Source: Saprospira grandis (GTDB lineage Bacteria > Bacteroidota > Bacteroidia > Chitinophagales > Saprospiraceae). Taken from it: a stretch of DNA of 64,000 nucleotides. Shown here piece by piece: positions 9,232 through 17,736 of the stretch. Position 1 is the first letter of the stretch, and each line of letters opens with the position of its first letter. The stretch covers positions 3,365,501 through 3,429,500 of the forward strand of contig NZ_CP110854.1 of the NCBI RefSeq assembly GCF_027594745.1. Direction: 5' to 3'. The notes under the pieces are model-generated. The model searched no databases. It was not told the DNA's origin and was given only the letters and a program-made list of their open reading frames with translations. Both the position numbers and the translations under genes were made by a program.

Positions 9232-9328
9232 AGAAAATAAAAAATGAATAAACTTTAAGATATAACTTGCATTTGCGAAAAAAAGCCACTACTTTAGTCG
9301 TATCTAGTAACCGTAAAAACTTTAGCGT

Positions 9329-10228
9329 ATGGCTTTTAAATCTAAAATTAAGTTAGATGAGCTAAAAAACTTGACCGAAGTGCAGTACATCAAGTTGATT
9401 GAGCGAGAGGTAAAACGGGCTGCTGCTTTTGGGCAAACTGGCGTTATCGTTTTATCTGATTATACTTTTAGTTGTGGTTCGCTAGGGACGTTAATTTTGC
9501 TGGGCAAATTATCTGGCTCCCTAATGAAATATTATAAGGGGCTAAAAACTGACCGAAAGGCAGAAAAAGACTTTGCCAAGGGAGTCTGTTATTTTCAGGA
9601 AGTAGAGGGGCAGCCGCCTATCATGCGCATTGCCTTAAATGACGGCAAGGGCAAGCCTGCAAAGATGAAGAAAAATGGCAAAAAGCTATTTAAGAAATTG
9701 GGCTTTACGGTAGACATCTTCAAGGGAGATTTGGGGCTGCAAGAAGTAGGTCTAGAAGCAGAAGAAATAGACCAAATAGAGGCCGAAGTAGAGCAAGAAA
9801 ATGATGATCAAAAGATGATTAGCATTATCAGGGCCTACAAGAAAACCTTTGCCTTGGTCGCCAAGAATGTCATTCCCATACTTAAGGCCAAGACGCCAGA
9901 AAAAATTGAAGAGCGACATTATCAGTTATCGCTTCGCCTACTAAAACTCTCTAAATCCCTACAAGATAAATTGGAGGAAATCAGTGAAAAAAAACAGGAG
10001 AAATACAGCGCTTTTGTAGCAGAGGTGAAGGCCAAAGAACCTCGGCTAATTAAGATTGTGGCCAAGCTAAAACAGCATTTAAAAAACCGAACAGTAGAGG
10101 GGAATTTGGATGAAGTGCGGGGGGAACTCCACACTTTATTAAATGACTTAAACCAAAGTTCGAATAAATTACAATCACTTAAAAATGAACTTAAAACTAA
10201 ATTTAAAGCCTATGGAATATCTATCTAA
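9329..10228 (+). CDS. Uncharacterised lysine-rich coiled-coil protein
   Basis: I do not recognise this 299-residue protein. Residues 1-130 look globular, with a hydrophobic stretch VIVLSDYTFSCGSLGTLIL (about 38-56) that is too polar at its edges to be a confident membrane segment. Residues 150-300 are charged, rich in Lys/Glu and probably helical or coiled coil, with many LKxLxxxL patterns. There is no signal peptide, so it is probably cytoplasmic. It is the first gene of a same-strand string: the next gene's start (10212 or 10230) overlaps or abuts its stop, and a third follows with overlap. Composition is somewhat more AT-rich than the housekeeping genes. Its role is likely shared with the two genes downstream. 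Confidence 0.7.
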   Translation: MAFKSKIKLDELKNLTEVQYIKLIEREVKRAAAFGQTGVIVLSDYTFSCGSLGTLILLGKLSGSLMKYYKGLKTDRKAEKDFAKGVCYFQEVEGQPPIMRIALNDGKGKPAKMKKNGKKLFKKLGFTVDIFKGDLGLQEVGLEAEEIDQIEAEVEQENDDQKMISIIRAYKKTFALVAKNVIPILKAKTPEKIEERHYQLSLRLLKLSKSLQDKLEEISEKKQEKYSAFVAEVKAKEPRLIKIVAKLKQHLKNRTVEGNLDEVRGELHTLLNDLNQSSNKLQSLKNELKTKFKAYGISI

Positions 10229-10975
10229 AATGAGCTTGCTTCTGCTAAGCATGAGTGGCTTTTTATTTTTCAGCAGCTGTGAGGAGGCCCCCCTCAAAAA
10301 ACTATAGATAAGGATAGTCTAGCCGAACCTATTGTTGAGGGCGACACAACTTGGACCGATGGAAAGATTACAGAGTTATCTAGCAGCAAAATTGAAAATG
10401 ACACAATGGAAGTAGCGCTGATGGTATATCATCCACAGAAAGAATCTAATGATGCGACTATAAGTATATATAAAGAAAGTTCAATATATAGTTTTGGTAG
10501 GAAAAGATTACTAAAATCCATCTCCACTTCTAAGCATTACTCTATAGTAATTGACTCTTTCCATGGATTAGACTTTTTTAATCCAAAAAATATTCCCATA
10601 CAAGAATACGACTTAATAGAATACATGCCTAAAGACAACTATGCTTATACTAAGTCAATCCTTATGATAAGCAATACAAAAAATGATAGAGGACTTAGCT
10701 TTGACCCTAAAATCATCCCTGCTATAATAGAAAACGAATTCAATAAAAAACTAGATAGCGAGTCAATACATATAATCAGAAGGTCATATTTTCATATGAA
10801 TGGCGATTACATATTTTCATATATTCAAAATGATACAGGATCTTATATATTGGCTGATAGTATATTAAAAAAAATGGATTTATTACCAAATCAATTCATA
10901 GAATCTTCTTACCGAACCCGAATCACTAAAATAAGTCATGGACAGAAAAGAAAAAATATTATCGGAAATAAGTAA
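10212..10975 (+). pseudogene. Lipoprotein gene split by a frameshift at a C6/A6 tract
   Basis: ATGs at 10212 and 10230 open a short frame that encodes a lipoprotein signal (LLLLSMSGFLFFSSC, lipobox Cys near 10278-10280) and then stops at TAG 10305-10307. The body of the protein continues in the -1 frame: CEEAP in one frame joins PQKTIDKDSLAEPIVEG in the other, and runs to a stop at 10973-10975. Adding one C to the C6 run (10288-10293), or slipping back one base on the A6 run (10296-10301), restores one lipoprotein of about 250 residues. The body (190 residues from the internal ATG at 10406) has no recognised domain and is strongly AT-rich. It overlaps the next gene by 38 bases. Mutation, phase variation, frameshifting or a sequence error are all possible. 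Confidence 0.7.
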
Positions 10976-12857
10976 AATTTTACTTGCCTTCAAGGAGGAG
11001 CAAGAAAATTACAAAAACCTTGTACACAAGCTTCGCAAACAAGAAATAAGCAACCCTTTAGATAAAGAGTTAAGTACGCAACGAGAATTTTATGAACAAC
11101 AATTAAGAGAAACTGAAGCCTTTATTTCTGTTAATGAAGAGCTTGTAAAGGTCCTTCAGAGTGAAGAACTTAGTGATATAACAGCCTCCAGAGTACTCGA
11201 TGCATTCCAAGATTCCAAAACGGTTGCCGATACATATACCAGTGCTATAAAGCAGGTCCTCTCAACTATTTTTGACTTTAGTGAAAGCTCCTTTGATTAT
11301 GCAAAATGCATCCTAGATAGTCTAGATTTATCCGAAAGTATTCCTTCAGAAGGAGGAATAAAAGGCTATGTTGTTGAAAAAATAACTAATAAGGCAACAA
11401 AATTAGTCCAAAATCATTTACCTCTCTTTGATGAGGTTATCGAAATATTGACGGCACTAGCCCCCTCTTCTCCAGCTGCAATTACTAAAGCGAGCCTCAG
11501 TGCGTCCTTAGAGTTAGATATAAGGAAAAAACTAATGTATGAAAAAACAGAAGATCTAAAAGGTGTCACTAAAATCAACTTACAACTCAAGAGTTTTTTA
11601 AAAAAAATAAATTCGGATGAATCCTTAAGCCTGCCTAGTAAATATATCAAATTTAAGGTTTTCATAGAGTCTATTCATGAGGCCTCAGAGAATTTGGAAA
11701 AGTCAAATCTAACATTGGGCGATCAGGTCGATCGTTTGATGAAAGCCTCATTACAAGAACTTTTTGAAAAATCCAATACCTCTGTTGTTCAAATTTGTGA
11801 ATATACCGCTTTTCCGCTGGATGGAAATATGGTTGATCCATCAAAAGTTATTAAGACAAAGTTTACAAATGATGAAGAAGTTAATGCCGAAATTTTCAGA
11901 ATAGCATTCCCTGAGAAAACGACTCAAGTTGCATCTCTTCTTGAGTTAAAAAAAGTATTTCCCAATACAACTATTAGCTACAAAGGTCAAGGCGCAGCAA
12001 GTACGGGGATGGACCAATATGATGTATCCCAGAATTATGAATCATTGATGACAAAACCTAAAGAAGAAAGTAGAGGTAAAGACAAAAAAGCTAATTTTAA
12101 TCAAACTGAAGACGGTTGCCCCTCTACAGCTTCTCAATATGCCAACTCCTTAGCCAAAAGACGGAGACAAGAGGCCCAAAATCGAGAAGAGCAAAAAGAA
12201 AGAATAGCTCTTCAAGCCAAAGCCAGAACTTTTGGAGTTGACCCAACAACAGTAAAATATGGCTCTCTTAAAGAGTTAAAAGAAATTATTGCGGAGCATG
12301 AGCTATTAGGTAAAATAAAGGGCTTTGCAAATCATGCAAGAGGGTATGGAGTGGATGAAGAAATAGTGCTTAGGCTCATTGCAGCTAGAGCGGAGGCTTC
12401 TAAATTTCATGAGGAAATTGCCAAGACCGATAAGTACAAGAAAGAAATTCAGACAAAAAAAGAGCTGCGTGATAAAAATGTTGCTTTTGGACAGGACCTT
12501 CAACTGAATAAGACCTATCTACTCAGTAATACCTTTGGTATTTACAGTAAAGAAGAGAGCAGATATGAAAAGGAGTTTGGTGGAATTTTACTCGATAACT
12601 TTCAGGCTAAAATCAAGGAGATGGCAGCGCGAATAGCAACTACCAAGGCTACACAATTGATTTTCAGAGCTACTTTTAGACATTCATACAATGAAGGTAC
12701 AGTTAATGAGGTCTGCCAAAAATTGACAGAACGCTTAAATAACCACCTCAAAGAACTAAAAGGCAAAGACTTTCAACCTCTCAGCTATGTACTGAACGAA
12801 GTTAAACGCACAGAATCAAAAGATATGGCAGGTTACTTTGTTTTGCTTAAAGACTAA
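10938..12857 (+). CDS. Large uncharacterised coiled-coil protein
   Basis: A 639-residue protein I cannot assign. There is no signal peptide or membrane segment. The first 80 residues are coiled-coil-like (KEEQENYKNLVHKL), the middle is helical, and residues 385-450 are a charged linker (KPKEESRGKDKK). After that come two similar short helical units, ARTFGVDPTTVKYGSLKELK (about 435-454) and ANHARGYGVDEEIVLRLIAA (about 467-486), the first recalling SAP/Rho-N-like folds. Its ATG lies inside the end of the lipoprotein gene, an overlap typical of translational coupling. The AT-rich composition, unlike clpP or argH, suggests transfer. Being at the end of a three-gene string of unknowns in a repeat-bounded region, it could belong to a defence, toxin or surface system, but no active site is visible. 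Confidence 0.7.
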   Translation: MDRKEKILSEISKILLAFKEEQENYKNLVHKLRKQEISNPLDKELSTQREFYEQQLRETEAFISVNEELVKVLQSEELSDITASRVLDAFQDSKTVADTYTSAIKQVLSTIFDFSESSFDYAKCILDSLDLSESIPSEGGIKGYVVEKITNKATKLVQNHLPLFDEVIEILTALAPSSPAAITKASLSASLELDIRKKLMYEKTEDLKGVTKINLQLKSFLKKINSDESLSLPSKYIKFKVFIESIHEASENLEKSNLTLGDQVDRLMKASLQELFEKSNTSVVQICEYTAFPLDGNMVDPSKVIKTKFTNDEEVNAEIFRIAFPEKTTQVASLLELKKVFPNTTISYKGQGAASTGMDQYDVSQNYESLMTKPKEESRGKDKKANFNQTEDGCPSTASQYANSLAKRRRQEAQNREEQKERIALQAKARTFGVDPTTVKYGSLKELKEIIAEHELLGKIKGFANHARGYGVDEEIVLRLIAARAEASKFHEEIAKTDKYKKEIQTKKELRDKNVAFGQDLQLNKTYLLSNTFGIYSKEESRYEKEFGGILLDNFQAKIKEMAARIATTKATQLIFRATFRHSYNEGTVNEVCQKLTERLNNHLKELKGKDFQPLSYVLNEVKRTESKDMAGYFVLLKD

Positions 12858-12937
12858 AGCCAACTCTCATTCTGCTAGCATTGCGAAGCAATGCCGCTGT
12901 TGTCTGGCTGATGGTTTCAAGTTGCAGCCACAGCTAG

Positions 12938-13075
12938 CAGGCGGCGAAGCCGCCGCAGGCTTAGGGATGGACAGCAGTGGCCGTCAGGCCAGACCAAGCG
13001 GGCTACGCCCGCGCAGGGCCGAGCGAATAGCGAGCTGCGAAACAGCCCGGCCCGCCCATCGGGCGGGCAAGCCCC
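12938..13075 (-). repeat. GC-rich intergenic element, A type, minus orientation
   Basis: Runs from GCAGGCGGCGAAGCCGCC to GGGCGGGCAAGCCCC. Its inner hairpin is GCGGGC/GCCCGC. The 316-base gap 12858-13173 holds this element, a partial palindrome (TGGTTTCAAGTTGCAGCC near 12912) shared with 51570-51600, and nothing else. Confidence 0.85.
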
Positions 13076-13173
13076 AGAAAATAAATAAACTGCCTTTGTA
13101 ACTTTTCTTTGTGCAAACATTAACTAAGACAAGTAATCAATTCATGATTGTAAGTTAGTTAACCACCTTTTGT

Positions 13174-13611
13174 ATGAAGTACGTAGTTTTCATTTTGAGT
13201 ATATGCTGCTCTTCTAGCTGTTTTTCTCAAGAAATTGATCTTCGGGAAATCGTAACCAAATTGCTAGAACATAAGGGAGTTCAAGCTTATTTGAAAACTA
13301 ATGAATCCCCAGCTATTCCTATACGGATATTTGATATGTCAGATGTTTTAGCTGACACGACTATTTTTATTCAAAAAAAAGTGGTTATTGTAACATCTAA
13401 ACCAACTGGGTTGATTAACCTGAATATGGGATATTTTAAAGAAGTATTTTTATCCGCTAAGTTTGAAGAAATAGATAAAAATACAAGTCTTATTGAAGGC
13501 GCATTTATCAGCTATGGCTGCCAACCTCTGAGCCTGAAATCTTTTTCTATAGTTTATAAAGAGGAAAATTCAGAGATTGAGCTTGAGTGTTGTGGAGATG
13601 CAAGTTGGTAG
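13174..13611 (+). CDS. Small secreted protein of unknown function
   Basis: A 145-residue AT-rich gene. Residues 1-19 form a signal peptide (MKYVVFILSICCSSSCFSQ) with several Cys but no convincing lipobox, so export to the periplasm or beyond is expected. The mature part has no recognisable motif. Two late Cys (LECCGDASW) sit at the C-terminus. It lies alone between a GC-rich element and the clpP operon. Its base composition resembles the unknown genes at 10.2-12.9 kb more than clpP, so it may be the end of the same accessory segment. Confidence 0.6.
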   Translation: MKYVVFILSICCSSSCFSQEIDLREIVTKLLEHKGVQAYLKTNESPAIPIRIFDMSDVLADTTIFIQKKVVIVTSKPTGLINLNMGYFKEVFLSAKFEEIDKNTSLIEGAFISYGCQPLSLKSFSIVYKEENSEIELECCGDASW

Positions 13612-13812
13612 TCTAGATGAAAGTAAGCAGGCCAAAAAATAAGCCTCGCTGCCTAGTTTTGCCCCTTCTTCTCAGCAAAACTGACGATTTGTCAGAAAAA
13701 AAGCCTTGGCACAACTTTAATGTTGCAAGATTGTATATAAAAATGTAGTTTAAGCGCCTAAAAGGGCTAAACCGCAACCCCATACAAATCCTTCAGTAAA
13801 AAATCGCTTTTT

Positions 13813-14517
13813 ATGTTTGATCAAAATGAATTTAAGAAGTACGCTGTCAAGCATCTTAATATGGACAGCCTACACCTAGAACAATACGCACAGCAATCTA
13901 CTCGCGGCATGATGCCTCGCATCCCTCAAATTGGCAACTTTACGCCCAATGTGATTGAGGAGCGCCAAATGAATGTAGCTGCCGTAGACGTTTTCTCTCG
14001 CCTGATGATGGACCGCATTATCTTTCTTGGCGTAGGCATCAACGATTATGTAGCCAATGTGGTGCAAGCGCAGTTGCTTTTCTTGGAGTCTACCGACCCC
14101 AAAAGAGATGTGCAGATTTTTGTCAATAGCCCCGGTGGCTCTGTGATCGCAGGTCTAGGGATTTATGACACTATGCAGTATATTGCCCCCGATGTGGCCA
14201 CAATTTGTACCGGTTTGGCGGCCTCTATGGGCGCTGTACTTTTGGCCGCTGGAGAAAAAGGAAAACGGAGCTGTTTGCCTCACTCTAGAGTGATGATCCA
14301 CCAGCCTTTGGGCGGTATGCAAGGACAGGTTTCTGATATGGAAATCTCTTACAAATTGATCAAAGAGCTCCAAAAAGAACTCTATGACATTTTAGCTAGC
14401 CATACGGGCCAACCCTATGATGTAATTGAAAAAGATTGTGACCGTGACAACTGGATGCGCGCCAATGCCGCTAAAGAATACGGCCTGGTGGATGAAGTAC
14501 TCAGCCGCCAAAAATAA
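13813..14517 (+). CDS. clpP: ATP-dependent Clp protease proteolytic subunit
   Basis: Serine peptidase ring that degrades proteins unfolded by ClpX. The triad is visible: Ser138 in GLAASMG, His163 in MIHQPLGG and Asp208 in EKDCDRDNW. The 234 residues include an N-terminal extension of about 35 residues relative to E. coli ClpP, common in Bacteroidota. The position just before the catalytic AAS is Leu where Gln is usual, a mild change. clpX follows 113 bases later on the same strand, the standard arrangement; the hairpin between them (14539-14582) may lower read-through. Confidence 0.96.
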   Translation: MFDQNEFKKYAVKHLNMDSLHLEQYAQQSTRGMMPRIPQIGNFTPNVIEERQMNVAAVDVFSRLMMDRIIFLGVGINDYVANVVQAQLLFLESTDPKRDVQIFVNSPGGSVIAGLGIYDTMQYIAPDVATICTGLAASMGAVLLAAGEKGKRSCLPHSRVMIHQPLGGMQGQVSDMEISYKLIKELQKELYDILASHTGQPYDVIEKDCDRDNWMRANAAKEYGLVDEVLSRQK

Positions 14518-14538
14518 GGGCTAATCAACTGCCCAATC

Positions 14539-14582
14539 GTTCAGCCCATTGATGCCCCAGGCCTCAAGGGCTGAACCTTTTT
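14539..14582 (+). terminator. Hairpin between clpP and clpX
   Basis: GTTCAGCCC pairs with GGGCTGAAC across a 20-base loop, followed by CTTTTT. It may act as a partial terminator that sets the clpP:clpX ratio. Confidence 0.5.
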
Positions 14583-14630
14583 AAGTGAGTGCCTAGCCAA
14601 GAGGCAAGGCTAAATAATGAACCAAGAAGA

Positions 14631-15890
14631 ATGTCTAAAAAACAAAAAGAACCCCACTGCTCTTTTTGCCAACGCCCCAAGTCTGAGGCCCAAATGCTAA
14701 TCGCTGGCATCGAAGGCTATATCTGTGAGTTTTGTGTAGAGCAAGCCCATGCCATTATTAGCGAAGAACTGTTGCAGCCCAAAGGCGAAACATTTGACGC
14801 AGAAGCCCTGCCCGAACTGCTCCGCCCAATGGATATTAAGGCGCATCTGGACCAATACGTGATTGGCCAAGAACAAAGTAAAAAGATTCTGGCCGTGGCC
14901 GTTTATAACCACTATAAACGCATCCGCGAAGAAGCTAAACACCAAAAGAAAATCCAAGAAGAGGAGATCGTAGAGGTCGAAAAATCTAATGTGATTATGG
15001 TCGGCCGTACCGGAACAGGAAAAACCCTGCTGGCCAAAACAATCGCCAAAATGCTTAATGTCCCCTTCACGATCGTCGATGCCACCGTCTTTACTCAAGC
15101 CGGCTATGTGGGCGAAGATGTGGAAAGTATGCTGACCCGCCTCTTGCAAGCTTGCGACTATGATGTGGCCGCCGCTGAAAGAGGAATTGTCTATATCGAC
15201 GAAATTGATAAAATTGCCCGCAAAGGCGATAATCCCTCTATCACTAGAGATGTTTCTGGCGAAGGCGTGCAGCAATCACTGCTCAAAATGCTAGAAGGTA
15301 CCGATGTTTTGGTTCCCCCTCAAGGTGGCCACAAACATCCAGAACAAAAAATGGTGAAACTCAATACCAAAAATATTCTCTTTATCTGTGGCGGCGCTTT
15401 TGCCGGCGTAGAAAAAAATATCGCCCGAAGAATCAATAGCCAAGTCATTGGCTTTGCTAAGGAAGAGGAGGAAAGAGTGGACCGCGAAGATCTCTTGCAG
15501 TTCGTTAGCCATCATGACCTCAAGTCTTTTGGCCTTATTCCCGAATTGCTCGGCCGAATGCCCGTGCTCACTTACCTCAACCCCCTCGATCGTGCGACCC
15601 TGCGCTCTATTCTCACAGAGCCCAAAAATGCCCTGATCAGACAATATCAACGCTTATTCGAACTCGAAGGAATCCGCCTCGAAATTGAAGAAGCTGCCCT
15701 CGATTTTATCGTGGACAAAACCCTAGATTATAATCTCGGCGCCCGTGGCCTCCGCTCTATCTGCGAAGCCATTATGACCGATGCCATGTTTGAGTTGCCC
15801 TCGCAAGAGGTCGATGAGTTTATCCTAACGCTCGATTATGCCAAGGAAAAACTCAGCAAACGCAAGCTAGCTAGCATGAGCGCCGCCTAA
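14631..15890 (+). CDS. clpX: ATP-dependent Clp protease ATP-binding subunit ClpX
   Basis: AAA+ unfoldase that feeds substrates to ClpP. Seen: N-terminal zinc-binding domain with Cys10, Cys13, Cys32 and Cys35; Walker A GRTGTGKTL near 124-132; Walker B IVYIDEIDKI near 185; sensor-2 GARGLRS near 370. I chose the ATG at 14631 (419 residues, MSKKQKEPHCSFC), because it puts the zinc finger at the usual distance from the N-terminus; an in-frame GTG at 14589 would add 14 unusual residues. A strong terminator follows. Confidence 0.96.
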   Translation: MSKKQKEPHCSFCQRPKSEAQMLIAGIEGYICEFCVEQAHAIISEELLQPKGETFDAEALPELLRPMDIKAHLDQYVIGQEQSKKILAVAVYNHYKRIREEAKHQKKIQEEEIVEVEKSNVIMVGRTGTGKTLLAKTIAKMLNVPFTIVDATVFTQAGYVGEDVESMLTRLLQACDYDVAAAERGIVYIDEIDKIARKGDNPSITRDVSGEGVQQSLLKMLEGTDVLVPPQGGHKHPEQKMVKLNTKNILFICGGAFAGVEKNIARRINSQVIGFAKEEEERVDREDLLQFVSHHDLKSFGLIPELLGRMPVLTYLNPLDRATLRSILTEPKNALIRQYQRLFELEGIRLEIEEAALDFIVDKTLDYNLGARGLRSICEAIMTDAMFELPSQEVDEFILTLDYAKEKLSKRKLASMSAA

Positions 15891-15913
15891 TTGTAATTAG
15901 TCATACATTATCT

Positions 15914-15953
15914 AGAGATGAGTTTCTCCCCGCAGAAGCTCATCTCTTTTTTT
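15914..15953 (+). terminator. Terminator of the clpP-clpX operon
   Basis: A 14-bp stem AGAGATGAGTTTCT/AGAAGCTCATCTCT (one G-U pair) with a CCCCGC loop, followed by seven T. Confidence 0.85.
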
Positions 15954-15962
15954 ACTATTTTT

Positions 15963-16116
15963 AGGGGCCTCCCGCCTTCGGCGGGCGCTACGTTCGGCAG
16001 CTCGCTGTTCGCTCGGCCCTGCGCAAAAACAAGTTTTGCTTGGTCTGCGGCTGCGCCGCACTGCCTACCATCGCTAGGCCAGTCGCTTCGCTCCTATGCG
16101 GGCCTTCGGCCCTGCT
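15963..16116 (+). repeat. GC-rich intergenic element, B type, plus orientation
   Basis: Starts AGGGGCCTCCCGCC. The inner hairpin is GCAAAA/TTTTGC, against GCCGCC or GGGCTT in sister copies. It fills most of the clpX-gpmI gap. Confidence 0.85.
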
Positions 16117-16163
16117 AAACGCAAAAGATAGGGCCAGTTAAATGAGTTCAAGAACTTCTTTAT

Positions 16164-16171
16164 TATCTTTG
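16164..16171 (+). promoter_or_regulatory. Possible -7 box of gpmI
   Basis: TATCTTTG fits TAnnTTTG and lies 27 bases before the gpmI ATG, a plausible leader length. No good -33 TTTG was found. Confidence 0.35.
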
Positions 16172-16198
16172 CTCCTCCTCATTACTTAATTTCGTTTT

Positions 16199-17731
16199 AT
16201 GTCTACTTTTCAACGTTTTGCCTTAGTCATTCTAGACGGTTGGGGCCTTGGCCCAGACCCCCAGCGTAGCGCTTTGGCCCAAGCAAATACGCCTTTCATT
16301 AATAGCCTGTTGCGCAATTATCCCAATAGCCAATTGACTACTTTTGGGCAGGCCGTTGGCCTGCCCAAAGGCCAAATGGGCAACTCCGAAGTGGGACATA
16401 TTCACTTGGGCGCAGGCCGTGTGGTTTATCAAGAACTCACAAGAATCAATAAAGAAATTGTAGAGGGCCGTTTCTTTGAGCAAAAACAACTCAAAGCCGC
16501 TATGCAAGCGAGCAAAGCCTCTAAATTGCATTTAGTGGGCCTCCTCTCCGATGGTGGGGTGCATGCCCATATCGACCACCTCAAGGCACTCTCCCAAATG
16601 GCCAAGGAAGAAGGCCTCGAAAAGGTATTTATTCACGCTATTACCGATGGCCGAGATACCGCCCCCGATGGCGGTAAACAATTTATTCAAGAGCTAGAAA
16701 ATAGCATCGCCCAACACCCTAGCCAAATCGCCTCTGTTATTGGTCGCTATTATGCTATGGACCGAGACCAGCGCTGGGAACGTACCCAAAAAGCCTATGC
16801 GCTCTGGACCCAAGGCCAAGGTACTGCCGTAAACTCTGCCCAAGAAGCTATCGAAAAGAGTTATGCAGCCGGCCAAAGCGATGAGTTTGTCGAGGCTTAT
16901 TATATGCAAGATGACAAAGGCCAACCCTTGGCCCAAATTGAAGCGGGAGATGTAGTCATTTTCTATAATTTCCGCACCGACCGCCCCCGCCAAATTTGCC
17001 GCGCTTTGGTCGAAGAGGCCTTCCCAAATGAAGGAATGCAGCCCCTAGATATTAGTTTGTATAGCATGACCCGCTATGACGAAAGTTTTCAGAAAACTCA
17101 AGTCATTTATGAAAAGCAAGATCTTAGTCAAACCTTAGGCGAATGTCTGGCCCAGGCCGGCAAAAGCCAAATCCGCATTGCCGAAACCGAAAAGTATCCG
17201 CATGTCACTTTCTTTTTTAATGGAGGCCGAGAAGAGCCTTACCCCAAAGAAAGACGGATCATTATCCCTTCGCCCAAAGTGGCCACCTACGATTTGCAGC
17301 CAGAAATGAGCGCTTATCCGCTCACCAACCGCATTATTGAGGAACTCAAAGACCAAGAACCCGATTTCCTTTGCCTCAATTATGCCAATGCCGATATGGT
17401 GGGCCATACTGGCGTTTTTGAGGCCGCTATCAAAGCTGCCGAGGCGGTAGATGAATGTCTACAAAAGTTGGTACATCAGCTTATCCAACAAAATTATGGG
17501 ATGATTATTCTGGCCGATCATGGGAACTCTGATTATATGATTAATGATGATGGCAGTCCACATACGGCCCATACCACCAATCCCGTTCCCTGTATTTTTG
17601 TGGCCAAAGATGTCGATAACTACCAAATCAAAGATGGGAGCTTGGCCGATATTGCCCCCACAATTTTAGCGGCAATGAACTTGCCCGTTCCCGAGCTGAT
17701 GCAGGGCCAAAACTTATTGACAAACGATTAG
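16199..17731 (+). CDS. gpmI: 2,3-bisphosphoglycerate-independent phosphoglycerate mutase
   Basis: Glycolytic enzyme that interconverts 3- and 2-phosphoglycerate with two manganese ions; alkaline phosphatase superfamily. The 510 residues match the family exactly. Seen: metal aspartate in LVILDGWGLG (residues 9-18), the phosphorylated serine in GQMGNSEVGH (about 58-67), DGRDTAPDGG near 150, NYANADMVGHTG near 395 and DHGNSDYM near 440. The ftsX gene starts five bases after its stop, so the two are probably co-transcribed. Confidence 0.97.
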   Translation: MSTFQRFALVILDGWGLGPDPQRSALAQANTPFINSLLRNYPNSQLTTFGQAVGLPKGQMGNSEVGHIHLGAGRVVYQELTRINKEIVEGRFFEQKQLKAAMQASKASKLHLVGLLSDGGVHAHIDHLKALSQMAKEEGLEKVFIHAITDGRDTAPDGGKQFIQELENSIAQHPSQIASVIGRYYAMDRDQRWERTQKAYALWTQGQGTAVNSAQEAIEKSYAAGQSDEFVEAYYMQDDKGQPLAQIEAGDVVIFYNFRTDRPRQICRALVEEAFPNEGMQPLDISLYSMTRYDESFQKTQVIYEKQDLSQTLGECLAQAGKSQIRIAETEKYPHVTFFFNGGREEPYPKERRIIIPSPKVATYDLQPEMSAYPLTNRIIEELKDQEPDFLCLNYANADMVGHTGVFEAAIKAAEAVDECLQKLVHQLIQQNYGMIILADHGNSDYMINDDGSPHTAHTTNPVPCIFVAKDVDNYQIKDGSLADIAPTILAAMNLPVPELMQGQNLLTND

Positions 17732-17736
17732 AAGAG

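Noticed and set aside
10296..10302. A canonical -1 slippery heptamer (A AAA AAC) in the lipoprotein gene
   Set aside because: The heptamer is present but its codon phase does not match the reading frame; only simple slippage on AAA AAA would work.
13707..13727. A sigma-54-like promoter (TGGCAC ... TTGCA) upstream of clpP
   Set aside because: The GG and GC doublets are 15 bases apart; sigma-54 needs 10. Probably chance.
14589..14630. GTG start for clpX
   Set aside because: It would add 14 residues before the zinc finger that are not typical of ClpX.
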